A stretch of 64,000 nucleotides of DNA from Streptomyces aureus (GTDB lineage: Bacteria > Actinomycetota > Actinomycetes > Streptomycetales > Streptomycetaceae), in NCBI RefSeq assembly GCF_000725495.1, contig NZ_JNZD01000029.1:42475-106474 (forward strand). Reading direction: 5' to 3'. Below, one piece after another: positions 45,825 through 54,490 of this stretch. Numbering within the stretch: the first letter of the stretch is position 1; each line of letters begins with the position of its first letter. Below the pieces are notes generated by a model, which was given only the letters and a program-made list of their open reading frames with translations, ran no database searches and was not told the origin of the DNA. Position numbers and translations under genes: made by a program.

Positions 45825-46709
45825 ATGAACGAGACGTCCGTGCGCGGGACCGCGCCCGCAACCGACCAGTACGTCCTCACGCTGTCCTGCCCCGACAAGC
45901 AGGGCATCGTGCACGCCGTGTCGAGCTATCTGTTCATGACCGGCTGCAACATCGAGGACAGCCAGCAGTTCGGCGACCAAGACACGGGCCTCTTCTTCAT
46001 GCGCGTCCACTTCACGGCGGAGTCGCCGGTGAGCCTGGAGAAACTGCGCGCGAGTTTCACGGCGATCGGCGACGCCTTCCACATGGACTGGCAGATCCAC
46101 CGGGCCGAGGACCGGATGCGGGTCGTCCTCATGGTGAGCAAGTTCGGCCACTGCCTGAACGACCTCCTGTTCCGCGCGCGGATCGGGGCGCTGCCCGTCG
46201 ACATCGCCGCCGTGGTCTCCAACCACACCGAGTTCGCCGAGCTGGTGGGGTCCTACGACATCCCCTTCCACCACATCGCGGTGACGAAGGACACGAAGGC
46301 CGATGCCGAGCGCCAGCTGCTGGAGCTGGTGCGCGAGAAGGGCGTCGAGCTGGTCGTCCTCGCCCGCTACATGCAGGTCCTCTCGGACGACCTGTGCAAG
46401 CAGCTCAGCGGCCGGATCATCAACATCCACCACTCGTTCCTGCCGAGCTTCAAGGGCGCCAAGCCCTACCACCAGGCGCACGCCCGTGGGGTCAAGCTCA
46501 TCGGCGCCACGGCCCACTACGTCACCGCCGACCTCGACGAGGGCCCGATCATCGAGCAGGAGGTCGAGCGGGTCGGCCACGACGTCACCCCCGACCAGCT
46601 CGTCGCCATCGGCCGTGACGTCGAGTGCCAGGCGCTGGCCCGCGCCGTGAAGTGGCACGCCGAGCGCCGCATCCTGCTCAACGGCCGCCGCACGGTCGTC
46701 TTCGCCTGA
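45825..46709 (+). CDS. purU: formyltetrahydrofolate deformylase
   Basis: 294 residues: ACT-like N-terminal domain (LTLSCPDKQGIVHAVSSYLF) and formyltransferase domain with catalytic Asn-His-Asp in NIHHSFLPSFKGAKPYHQAH and GATAHYVTADLDEGPII. It hydrolyses 10-formyl-THF to formate and THF, balancing one-carbon units. Length and motif order match PurU exactly. ATG 45825 has only a weak upstream GAAAG; the Pro/Arg-rich gap before it (45642-45824) has repeated GACCGCC units but no gene. Confidence 0.94.
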   Translation: MNETSVRGTAPATDQYVLTLSCPDKQGIVHAVSSYLFMTGCNIEDSQQFGDQDTGLFFMRVHFTAESPVSLEKLRASFTAIGDAFHMDWQIHRAEDRMRVVLMVSKFGHCLNDLLFRARIGALPVDIAAVVSNHTEFAELVGSYDIPFHHIAVTKDTKADAERQLLELVREKGVELVVLARYMQVLSDDLCKQLSGRIINIHHSFLPSFKGAKPYHQAHARGVKLIGATAHYVTADLDEGPIIEQEVERVGHDVTPDQLVAIGRDVECQALARAVKWHAERRILLNGRRTVVFA

Positions 46710-46763
46710 GACCGCCTGGCTACGCGACCGCCCGGCCGCCCGGCCACGAGTCCGGCCGGGCGG

Positions 46764-48167
46764 TCACATCCGGCTCAGCGACGCGGCGGCGAAGAGCACG
46801 TCCCTGATGACCTCGCGGTCGCCGTCCTGTCCGGCGGCCGCCTCCTCCGGGGACACATGGCCCGCCGCCAGCCGGCAGAACTCCACCCCGTCCAGCGCGA
46901 CGTGGGCCACCTCGTGCTCGGCGGAGCCGACCGCGCCGGGCGAGTCGAGCGGGATCAGCCACTCGCCGCCCCCCGAGCCCTCGATCTCCAGCCGCAGGCT
47001 GCGCCCCGGGGCGCCCGCCGTGACCAGGTGCCGGACCGACCGGTCCGCCAGCCCGGCCCGGCGCCGCTCCGCGAGCGCGACCGGCAGCATCCGGGCGGCC
47101 AGGTCGATCATCCGGTGCAGATGCCGGGGAGCGGGCGGTTCGTACGGGTAGTCGACCGCGTCGGCGATGTCCCCCGCGTGCACCCAGCACTCGAAGGCCC
47201 GGTCCAGCATCGAGTCGCTGAGCGGCAGCTCGAACCCGCCGTAGGCCACGGTGAGCCGCCCGGAGGCCTCGCCGCCGGCGACCCCGCGGGTCGCCGGAGC
47301 GTCCTCCTCCACGAACGACACCGACCGGACGATGCCGTGGCTCTGCTCCCGCCAGGGCTCGCGCACGGACCGGGTGGGCGGGACGCGCGCGGCACGCCAG
47401 TACGCCTCGGTGCGGCCCTGGGGCGTCGCCCCCTTCGCGTCGGGCCCGTCGAGCGGATCGTCCAGACCCAGCGCCACCGCGACCAGTCCGTCGACGCTCA
47501 GCAGATGGGCGATGACCCCGGCGACGGTCGTACGACGGCTGACGGGCCCCTCGCCCTCGAACCAGCGCAGCCGCACGGGCGCGTGCCACTCCGAGCCGCC
47601 GATGTCCTGGAGCAGGGCGTCGAGCCGGGCGGTCTCCGCGTCGTACGGAGCGGCCCACTCGGGCACCGGGATGCGCGGCGGGCGCCGGTCCAGGCAGCTC
47701 GTCAGGACGCGGGTGCGCAGCGTCGGGTCCAGGTCGAGGCTCTCCGGCGGGTGCAGCAGCCCGACCGCCTCGCGCAGCCGCAGTGCCTCCTCCGCGCAGG
47801 GGCCGCAGTGCCCGAGGTGGTCCTCTACGGCCAGGGTCTCGTCCGCCGAGCAGGCGGCCAGGGCCCACGCGCCCAGCAGCGACTTCAGGACCCGGTGTTC
47901 GAGGACCGGCGGCACGGGGGCCGCGGCGGGCAGCGGCAGCCCGGTGTCCTCCACGGAGGTGCGGGGCGGCGGTATGCGCGGCGGTCCGTCCGGGGGCGGC
48001 CCCGCGCCGCCGCCCGCGTCCTCGTGCCCGTCCTCCCGCATACCGCTGTGCCCGTCCTCGTCGTTCTCGTCCGTGTGCCCGTGCCCGGGGCCGTCCCCGT
48101 TCCCGTACCCCGGCCCGTCCTCGTGTCCCTCGTCGGGCGACGGGAACCGGCCGGATTCCGCGCTCAC
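46764..48167 (-). CDS. zinc anti-sigma factor fused to a mycothiol-dependent (MDMPI/DinB-like) domain
   Basis: 467 residues. An acidic Gly/Asp-rich N-terminus is followed by a ZAS zinc-finger segment (EDHLGHCGPCAEEALRLREA; His117-x3-Cys121-x2-Cys124). From about 185 there is a DinB/MDMPI-type helical bundle (RRTTVAGVIAHLLSVDGLVA) and a C-terminal MDMPI-C-like half. GTG 48167 overlaps the sigma-factor stop as GTGA, so it is the cognate anti-sigma factor. The zinc motif suggests redox or metal sensing; the fused domain suggests a mycothiol link. There is no transmembrane segment. Confidence 0.85.
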   Translation of the reverse strand: MSAESGRFPSPDEGHEDGPGYGNGDGPGHGHTDENDEDGHSGMREDGHEDAGGGAGPPPDGPPRIPPPRTSVEDTGLPLPAAAPVPPVLEHRVLKSLLGAWALAACSADETLAVEDHLGHCGPCAEEALRLREAVGLLHPPESLDLDPTLRTRVLTSCLDRRPPRIPVPEWAAPYDAETARLDALLQDIGGSEWHAPVRLRWFEGEGPVSRRTTVAGVIAHLLSVDGLVAVALGLDDPLDGPDAKGATPQGRTEAYWRAARVPPTRSVREPWREQSHGIVRSVSFVEEDAPATRGVAGGEASGRLTVAYGGFELPLSDSMLDRAFECWVHAGDIADAVDYPYEPPAPRHLHRMIDLAARMLPVALAERRRAGLADRSVRHLVTAGAPGRSLRLEIEGSGGGEWLIPLDSPGAVGSAEHEVAHVALDGVEFCRLAAGHVSPEEAAAGQDGDREVIRDVLFAAASLSRM

Positions 48168-48745
48168 CGCGCTCCCCCCGGTTCCGGTGGCGCGCCCGCG
48201 GGCCCGGCGTCGTGGGCGGTGGACAGGAGCTGGAGGCCGAGACGGAGCCGGCGGCGGGCCTCGTCCTCGGTGACGCCGAGGTCGGCGGCGGCCTGGCGGT
48301 AGTCGCGGCGCTGGAAATACGCCAGTTCCAGGGCGGTCCGCAGCGGGGCGGGCATGGACGTGACGATGTAGTCCGCGCGGGCGGCGACGGACGCGCTGCG
48401 CACCTTGCGCTCCAGTTCCTCGGCGGTGCCGTCGCCGCCGCGGGCGAGGGCGGCGGTCTCGGTGGCGCGCAGCCGCTGCACGGCCAGACGGTGGGTCAGG
48501 GTCGCCACCCAGGAACGCAGGGGGCCCTGCTTGGGGTCGTAGGCGTCCGGGTTCTCCCAGACGTGGGTGAAGACCTCGCGGGTGATCCCGTCGGCGGCGC
48601 GCTCGTCCCCGAGCACGCGGTGGGCGAGACCGTGCACGAGCGAGGCGAAGCGGTCGTAGAGCTCGCCGAGCGCGGCGGCCTCGCCGCGCGAGAGCCGCTG
48701 CTGCATCCTGCGGTCCCAGCGGGGCGGTGCGTCCTGCGTCGCCAT
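48164..48745 (-). CDS. ECF sigma factor
   Basis: 193 residues. Region 2 is ALGELYDRFASLVHGLAHRV and TREVFTHVWENPDAYDPKQG with the region 2.4-like PLRSWVATLTHRLAVQRLRA. Region 4 is MPAPLRTALELAYFQRRDYR leading into the HTH QAAADLGVTEDEARRRLRLG. It directs RNA polymerase to a small stress or development regulon and is expected to be held by the co-translated zinc anti-sigma protein. ATG 48745 follows GAGGGGG. It is divergent from a STAS gene, a layout also found in S. coelicolor. Confidence 0.92.
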   Translation of the reverse strand: MATQDAPPRWDRRMQQRLSRGEAAALGELYDRFASLVHGLAHRVLGDERAADGITREVFTHVWENPDAYDPKQGPLRSWVATLTHRLAVQRLRATETAALARGGDGTAEELERKVRSASVAARADYIVTSMPAPLRTALELAYFQRRDYRQAAADLGVTEDEARRRLRLGLQLLSTAHDAGPAGAPPEPGGAR

Positions 48746-49107
48746 ACGGCCCCCTCACGCCTGGTCGTGACCGGCGCCCGTCGCTGCGTCCGGCCGGTTT
48801 CGCGGCCCTGTCCCCTGTCGCTTCCTGCCCCGCGGTGCCGTCGTCCAGCCTGTCCGCGCCCGCTGTCTTGAATGTAGTCGGCACGCCGGACGGCGCACGC
48901 CCCTTTGCGTCAATGTGCGCCCCTGGACGGGCCGTAGATGGTAGGAGCGGGCCCCTTCCACCCTGCTACCTGACCGCGTCTGGCCGAGTGCGACCGAAAG
49001 AGGACCCTCCCGGAGCTTTTTCGACCGTAGACAGGCCTTTCTTCCTGGCGGGATCCGTGTTTCATGGAAGGACGGCGGGGCAGCCGCGCTGGAAGGAAGC
49101 GTACGAA
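48746..49107. other. 362-bp divergent gap between sigma and STAS genes
   Basis: No gene supported. The middle (48870-48960) is less GC-rich and contains TTGAAT and TACATT-like hexamers without good spacing. A site recognised by the ECF sigma itself would be expected here, but I could not identify a repeated -35/-10 pair. Confidence 0.4.
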
Positions 49108-49602
49108 GTGCTTCCGTTTCTGCTGGGCGAGCGAGCGAGAGGCGTGGCGGTGACGCTCAAGGTGACCCACGTGACCGACGTGACCGACGGCGAGAGCGGC
49201 GCGGACGGCACAGGGAGAGGGAGTGCGGGCGGTCCGGCCGCCCTGCGCCGCCACGAGGACGGCTGGGCCGTGCTGCGGGTCTCGGGCGAACTCGATCTCG
49301 TCACGTCGCCGGCCCTGCGCCAGAGCGTCCACGACGTGGTGGCCGCGGGCGGGCACAGCGTCGTCCTGGACCTGTCGGGGGTCGTGTTCTGCGACTCCAG
49401 CGGAGTGGGCGTCCTGATCGCCGCCCGTCGGCTCATGCGCTCCTGCCAGGGACGGCTGCGGCTGATCCTGCCCGCGCGGGGGGCGGCCGACGGCTCCCAC
49501 GTCAACCGGGTCCTCGGGGCCCTCGGGGTGCGCCGGCTCTTCGACGTGTACCCCGACGTCGACGCGGCCGTGGACGAGGAGTCCCGCCCGCTGTCGGCCT
49601 GA
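49108..49602 (+). CDS. STAS-domain anti-sigma factor antagonist
   Basis: 164 residues. The STAS fold is seen in AVLRVSGELDLVTSPALRQS, VVLDLSGVVFCDSSGVGVL and AARRLMRSCQGRLRLILPAR. The serine of CDSSGV is the expected phosphorylation site for an RsbW-like kinase. It probably counteracts an anti-sigma kinase such as the HATPase protein at 56199 or others elsewhere. Two starts are credible: GTG 49108 (GGAAGG upstream) and GTG 49150 (GAGAGG upstream); the first 14 residues are therefore uncertain. Confidence 0.9.
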   Translation: MLPFLLGERARGVAVTLKVTHVTDVTDGESGADGTGRGSAGGPAALRRHEDGWAVLRVSGELDLVTSPALRQSVHDVVAAGGHSVVLDLSGVVFCDSSGVGVLIAARRLMRSCQGRLRLILPARGAADGSHVNRVLGALGVRRLFDVYPDVDAAVDEESRPLSA

Positions 49603-49820
49603 CGCCGGATCGCGGGCCCCGCCCTCACCCGATGCGACATGCCCTGCTCGGGGGGCCGGACACCGCGCCGCACCAGCACGTCGTTGTCCCGGAATTCTTG
49701 CGTTCTTGGTACAACCGTCGCTTTCCGGCACCCCGGGCGGTTCCGGCGTCGTACGCTCCGTCCCGGAGGAAACGCAGTCCGGCCCGAGGCCGGCTGAGTA
49801 GTGAGGCGGTCCGAACACCC

Positions 49821-50333
49821 ATGGTCAGTTCCGAGTACGAGCGCAGGATCGCCGCCCGGTTCGCCGGCTTCGACCAGGACGGCAACGGCTACATCGACCG
49901 GGAGGACTTCAGCGCCGCCACCAAGGCCGTGCTGGCCGAGTTCGGCACCACGGCCCGGTCGGACAAGGGCCAGGCCCTGTACGTCGGCGCCGAGGCGTTC
50001 TGGCAGGGGATGGCCGGGATAGCGGACCGGGACGGCGACCAGCGGATCACCCGCGAGGAGTTCGTGAGCGGAGCCGTGAAGCGCCTGCGCGACAACCCCG
50101 AGCGGTTCGCCGAGATCGCCCGCCCCTTCCTGCACGCGGCCCTCGCCGTGGCGGACACCGACGGGGACGGCGCGGCCACGGTCGGGGACACCGCGCGCGT
50201 CCTGAGGGCGCTCGGCGTGGGCGAGGGCCTCGCCGCCACCGTGGCCGGCGCCCTGGACGCGGACGCCGACGGGCGGATCGGCGAGACGGAGATCGTGAGC
50301 GCCTTCGCCCGCTATTTCACGGTGCCGGAGTAG
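49821..50333 (+). CDS. four-EF-hand calcium-binding protein
   Basis: 170-residue calerythrin/sarcoplasmic-type protein with four loops: DQDGNGYIDRED, DRDGDQRITREE, DTDGDGAATVGD and DADADGRIGETE. Loops 1, 2 and 4 have the standard Asp-x-Asp-x-(Asn/Asp) ... Glu/Asp pattern. Loop 3 ends in Asp instead of Glu, which often weakens binding. Streptomyces Cab proteins of this size buffer or sense Ca2+ in development. Start ATG 49821. It is convergent with the CoA ligase gene, 12 bp apart. Confidence 0.92.
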   Translation: MVSSEYERRIAARFAGFDQDGNGYIDREDFSAATKAVLAEFGTTARSDKGQALYVGAEAFWQGMAGIADRDGDQRITREEFVSGAVKRLRDNPERFAEIARPFLHAALAVADTDGDGAATVGDTARVLRALGVGEGLAATVAGALDADADGRIGETEIVSAFARYFTVPE

Positions 50334-50345
50334 CGGCACCGGGCC

Positions 50346-51878
50346 TCACCCCGAGAAACGCTCCCTGAGCCGGTACTTGAGCACCTTGCGCAGGGCCTCG
50401 TTGCGCGGAAGGGCGTCCACGACCTCCAGCTGCTCCGGCAGCTTGTGCACGGACAGCCCTTCCGCGCGCAGGTACGACGTCACCGCGGCCAGCGTCAGCT
50501 CCGGCGCCCCCGGCGGCTGTTCCACCACCGCGCAGACGCGCTCCCCGCGTTCGGCGTCGGGCAGTCCGATCACGGCGGCGTCGCCGACCCCCGGGTGCCG
50601 GTGCAGCAGGTCCTCGATCTCCTTCGCGGAGATGTTCTCGCCCTTGCGGATGATGATGTCCTTCACCCGGCCGGTGAGGACGAGATGGCCGTCCGCCGTC
50701 AGATGCCCCACGTCCCCGGTGACCAGGAACCCGTCCGCGTCGAACGCCTCCGCGCTCTGCGCCGGGTCCAGATACCCCTGGCACACGGCCTCGCCCCGCA
50801 GCCGTACGTCCCCGTCGACACCGGCCGGCCGGGCAGCGCCCGCCGCGTCCACGATCCGTATCTCCATGCCCGCGGGTGGCCTGCCCTCGGTGGTCGCGAG
50901 GTTCTCGGCCGTGTCGTCCGGCGCGCCCATCGTGATCATGGGGACCTCGGTCATCCCGTACCCGTGGGTGAGCTGGACGCCCATCTCCCGGACGACCGCG
51001 TGATAGACCTCCGGGGGCTTCGGGGCGCCGCCGCCCGCGAGCAGCCGCAGCGTCGGGATCACCGGCTCCCCGGGCCGCTTGCGCTGTTCGGCGAGGAACA
51101 TCGAGTAGAACGCGGTCGAGCCGCCCGCCACCGTGACGCCGTGCCTGCGGTACTCCGCGAGGGCGTCGGGCAGCGCGAAATGCTCGAACAGCACGGCCGG
51201 GAAGCCGTACAGCAGCAGCATCACCGTGTAGTCGGGCCCGGCGATGTGCGCGTAGGGGAAGGCCATCGAGCCCACGTCGTCCGCGGACAGGTGCAGGGCG
51301 TGGGCGAGGCAGGAGCCGCCCGCGATCAGTGAACGGTCGGTGTGCAGCACGCCCTTGGGGTCGGAGGTGGTGCCCGAGGTCCAGTAGATCCAGCGGACCG
51401 AGGTGCCCTCGGAGGGCGGGGCGGGCAGCACGGCGGGATCGCCGTCGGGCAGCTCGTCGTACGCCTCGAAGACGTTCTTCGCGCCGAGCCGGTGGGCCAT
51501 CGCGGTGTGGTCGAAGCCGCGCCACCCGCCCGGTACGGCGAAGTACTCGGCCTTCGACTCCCGCAGTGCGAAGCCGACCTCCCGGTCGCGGTAGAAGGGG
51601 ATGACCGGCGACTGCACGGCACCGAGGCGGGCCAGGGCGAAGGACAGCAGGGCGGTCTCGATCCGGGTGGGCAGCTGCCAGGCGACCACCGTGCCGGGGC
51701 GCACGCCCCGCTCGTACAGGCCGGCCGCCACCCGCTCGGCGCGGTCGCGCAGGGCGCCGAAGGTCAGGGAGCGGTCGCCCTGGAGCAGGACCGGCAGGCC
51801 CGGGGTGAGCCGGGCCCGGCGGTCGACCAGTTCCCACAGCGTGCGCGCGGAGCTCAGGGCGTGTGCGGTGTCGTTCAC
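50346..51878 (-). CDS. acyl-CoA synthetase (FadD-like, AMP-dependent)
   Basis: 510 residues. Adenylation motifs are IYWTSGTTSDPKGVLHTDRS, HGYGMTEVPMITMG, VTGDVGHLTADGHLVLTGR and VKDIIIRKGENISAKEIED. The C-terminal catalytic lysine region is non-standard (LPRNEALRKVLKYRL instead of P-x-T-x-SGK). The IIIRKGENIS hinge is typical of medium/long-chain or cyclohexanecarboxylate-type ligases. GTG 51878 is the start. It diverges from the amidohydrolase-dehydrogenase operon and shares palindromes with it, so it probably activates that pathway's acid. Confidence 0.9.
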   Translation of the reverse strand: MNDTAHALSSARTLWELVDRRARLTPGLPVLLQGDRSLTFGALRDRAERVAAGLYERGVRPGTVVAWQLPTRIETALLSFALARLGAVQSPVIPFYRDREVGFALRESKAEYFAVPGGWRGFDHTAMAHRLGAKNVFEAYDELPDGDPAVLPAPPSEGTSVRWIYWTSGTTSDPKGVLHTDRSLIAGGSCLAHALHLSADDVGSMAFPYAHIAGPDYTVMLLLYGFPAVLFEHFALPDALAEYRRHGVTVAGGSTAFYSMFLAEQRKRPGEPVIPTLRLLAGGGAPKPPEVYHAVVREMGVQLTHGYGMTEVPMITMGAPDDTAENLATTEGRPPAGMEIRIVDAAGAARPAGVDGDVRLRGEAVCQGYLDPAQSAEAFDADGFLVTGDVGHLTADGHLVLTGRVKDIIIRKGENISAKEIEDLLHRHPGVGDAAVIGLPDAERGERVCAVVEQPPGAPELTLAAVTSYLRAEGLSVHKLPEQLEVVDALPRNEALRKVLKYRLRERFSG

Positions 51879-51914
51879 TTCGGCCCCCTGCGGTCGGTCG
51901 CTTCGGCATCCGTA

Positions 51915-51931
51915 GCTGACGGGCAGTCAGA
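51915..51931. promoter_or_regulatory. 17-bp palindromic operator, copy 1
   Basis: GCTGACGGGCAGTCAGA matches the TCTGACGG-A-CCGTCAGA pattern at 14 of 17 positions. It lies 37 bp upstream of the CoA ligase start and contains CTGAC-N7-GTCAG. Confidence 0.55.
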
Positions 51932-52003
51932 TCGTGCGCAGAGCGTAGGGCCCGCCGCCTTGTCGGTCCATAGGTGCGGGGCTAGCCTGCTTCCGGAGAG
52001 ATA

Positions 52004-52020
52004 TCTGACGATCCATCAGA
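52004..52020. promoter_or_regulatory. 17-bp palindromic operator, copy 2
   Basis: TCTGACGATCCATCAGA keeps both outer TCTGA/TCAGA arms with two mismatched pairs inside. It is 129 bp upstream of the amidohydrolase ATG, in the same divergent region as copy 1. Confidence 0.55.
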
Positions 52021-52148
52021 AACGATCCACGGACCTGGCCGGACACCTCCGGCGGGGCCCGATCGTCGGAGCCGGCTCGTCGGACACGGCCCATCGGACG
52101 CGTCGCGCGGACCCCCGCCGGCGGACCCTTACGCAGGCGGAGGGGACC

Positions 52149-53336
52149 ATGACCGAACTGCCCCGCATCATCAGTGTCGACGACCACGTGATCGAGCCCG
52201 CGCACCTCTTCGAGACCTGGCTGCCGCGCAGGTACCACGACCGGGGACCGAAGCCGCTGACCGCCGGGATCGGCGAACTCGCCTACGTCGGCGGCAAGTA
52301 CCGGATCACGATGGACCCCGACGGTCCGCCGACCGACTGGTGGATCTACGAGGACCTGCAGTTCCCGTACAAGCGCAACATCGCCGCCGTCGGCTTCGAC
52401 CGCGACGAGATGACGCTGGAGGGCATCACCCGCGCCGAGATGCGGCCCGGCTGCTGGGACCCCGCCGAGCGGCTCAAGGACATGGACCTCAACCACGTCG
52501 AGGCCAGCCTCTGCTTCCCCACCTTCCCGCGCTTCTGCGGCCAGACCTTCGCCGAGGCCCACGACAAGGAGGTCGCCCTGGCCTGCGTCCGCGCCTACAA
52601 CGACTGGATGGTCGAGGAGTGGTGCGGCGACAGCGGCGGCCGGCTCATCCCGCTGTGCCTGATCCCCCTGTGGGACATCGACCTCGCGGTCGCCGAGATC
52701 CGCCGCAACGCCGCCCGGGGGGTCAAGGCCGTCACCTTCTCCGAGATCCCCACCCATCTCGGCCTGCCCTCCATCCACTCCGGCCACTGGGACCCGTTCT
52801 TCGCCGTCTGCCAGGAGACCGGGACGGTCGTCAACATGCACATCGGCTCGTCCTCCCAGATGCCCGCCGCGTCCCCCGACGCGCCCCCCGCCGTCCAGGC
52901 GGCGCTGTCCTTCAACAACGCGATGGCCTCGATGATGGACTTCCTCTTCAGCGGCGTCCTGGTGAAGTTCCCGCGCCTGAAGCTGGCCTACTCCGAGGGC
53001 CAGATGGGCTGGATCCCCTACGCCCTGGAGCGCGCCGACGACGTCTGGTCCGAGCACCGGGCCTGGGGCGGGGTGCGGGACCTGATCCCCGAGCCCCCGT
53101 CGACGTACTACTACCGGCAGATCTTCTGCTGCTTCTTCCGCGACAAGCACGGCGTCGCTTCCCTGGACGTGGTGGGCCGCGACAACGCCACCTTCGAGAC
53201 CGACTACCCGCACGTCGACTCGACCTTCCCGCACACCAAGGAGGTCGCCCTCGACCATGTGAAGGGCCTCGACGACGAGACCGTCCACAAGCTGATGCGG
53301 GGCAACGCCATCCGCATGCTGGACCTGGACCTGTAG
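52149..53336 (+). CDS. amidohydrolase-family (PF04909-type) hydrolase or decarboxylase
   Basis: 395 residues of the TIM-barrel amidohydrolase-2 family. The metal motif is ISVDDHVIEP (D-x-H in place of H-x-H, common in the group), with FPTFPRFCGQTFAEAHD, NMHIGSSSQMP (His) and FETDYPHVDSTFPHTK (Asp and His) at the expected spacing. Relatives act as decarboxylases or ring-opening hydrolases in aromatic and steroid-like catabolism. ATG 52149 follows CGGAGGGG. Its TAG overlaps the next GTG (TAGTG), coupling it to two acyl-CoA dehydrogenase genes. Confidence 0.87.
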   Translation: MTELPRIISVDDHVIEPAHLFETWLPRRYHDRGPKPLTAGIGELAYVGGKYRITMDPDGPPTDWWIYEDLQFPYKRNIAAVGFDRDEMTLEGITRAEMRPGCWDPAERLKDMDLNHVEASLCFPTFPRFCGQTFAEAHDKEVALACVRAYNDWMVEEWCGDSGGRLIPLCLIPLWDIDLAVAEIRRNAARGVKAVTFSEIPTHLGLPSIHSGHWDPFFAVCQETGTVVNMHIGSSSQMPAASPDAPPAVQAALSFNNAMASMMDFLFSGVLVKFPRLKLAYSEGQMGWIPYALERADDVWSEHRAWGGVRDLIPEPPSTYYYRQIFCCFFRDKHGVASLDVVGRDNATFETDYPHVDSTFPHTKEVALDHVKGLDDETVHKLMRGNAIRMLDLDL

Positions 53337-54490
53337 TGGACCTCGGCCTCACCGTCGAGGAGGAGGAGTTCCGCGCCCGGCTGCGGACCTGGCTCGCCGG
53401 CGTCCTGCCGACGCTGCCGCCGAAACCGTCCCCGCACGACTGGCCCGCCCGGCGCGCCTACGACCTCGGCTGGCAGCGGAGGCTGTACGACGCCGGGTAC
53501 GCGGGCCTGCACTGGCCCGTCGACGCCGGCGGCCGGGGCGCCACCCCGACCCAGCACCTCCTCTTTCTGGAGGAGACCGAGAAGGCGGGCGCCCCCTACG
53601 TGGGCGCCAACTTCGTCGGACTGCTGCACGCCGGCCCGACCATCGCCTCCGAGGGGAGCGCCGAACAGCGGGCGCGCTGGCTGCCGCCCGTGCTGCGCGG
53701 CGAGGAGGTCTGGTGCCAGGGCTTCAGCGAACCGGACGCCGGCTCCGACCTCGCCGCCCTGCGCACCCGCGCGCGGCGCGACGGCGACGACTACGTGGTG
53801 AGCGGGTCCAAGATCTGGACCTCCCACGCCGAGGTGGCCGACTGGTGCGAGCTGCTGGTGCGCACGGACCCGGACGCACGCCGGCACGCGGGCATCACCT
53901 GGCTCGCGATGCCGATGGACGCGCCCGGGATCACCGTCCGCCCGCTGCGCACCCTCGCGGGCTCCACCGAGTTCGCGGAGGTCTTCCTCGACGAGGTGCG
54001 CGTCCCGGCCGCCAACCGGGTCGGCGCCGAGAACGACGGCTGGCGCGTGACCATGGTGACGCTCTCCTACGAGCGCGGCACCGCCTTCGTCGGCGAGGTC
54101 GTCGCCTGTCGCCGCGTGCTGTCCGAGGTCGCCCGCGAGGCGCGCCGGAACGGCCGCTGGGACGACGCCGTCCTGCGCCGCCGTCTCGGCAGGCTCAACG
54201 CCGAGTTCCGCGCGCTGTGGCGGCTCACCCAGTGGAACGTCAGCGAGGCGCAGGGGACCGGAGGCGTGCCCGGCACCGGCGGCTCGGTCTTCAAACTGCG
54301 CTACTCGCACGCCCGCCAGGAGCTGTTCGACGCCGCCGCGGAGGTTCTCGGCCCCGAGTCCCTGGACCTGGGGCGGGAGTGGACCCTGGACCGGCTGTCG
54401 TCGTTGTCGTACACCATCGCGGCGGGCACCTCGCAGATCCAGCGGAACATCGTGGCCGAGCGGATCCTCGGCCTTCCCCGGGGGAGGTGA
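53336..54490 (+). CDS. acyl-CoA dehydrogenase, full-length subunit
   Basis: 384 residues with all family segments: WCQGFSEPDAGSDLAALRTR (FAD/substrate), SKIWTSHAEVADW, VRVPAANRVGAENDGWRV, and the C-terminal YTIAAGTSQIQRNIVAERIL flavin-binding motif. It lacks an obvious REQFG helix, which instead is present in the next gene product. This complementarity fits the heteromeric (alpha2beta2) acyl-CoA dehydrogenases known from mycobacterial steroid degradation. Start GTG 53336 overlaps the amidohydrolase stop; its stop overlaps the next start (GTGA). Confidence 0.9.
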   Translation: MDLGLTVEEEEFRARLRTWLAGVLPTLPPKPSPHDWPARRAYDLGWQRRLYDAGYAGLHWPVDAGGRGATPTQHLLFLEETEKAGAPYVGANFVGLLHAGPTIASEGSAEQRARWLPPVLRGEEVWCQGFSEPDAGSDLAALRTRARRDGDDYVVSGSKIWTSHAEVADWCELLVRTDPDARRHAGITWLAMPMDAPGITVRPLRTLAGSTEFAEVFLDEVRVPAANRVGAENDGWRVTMVTLSYERGTAFVGEVVACRRVLSEVAREARRNGRWDDAVLRRRLGRLNAEFRALWRLTQWNVSEAQGTGGVPGTGGSVFKLRYSHARQELFDAAAEVLGPESLDLGREWTLDRLSSLSYTIAAGTSQIQRNIVAERILGLPRGR

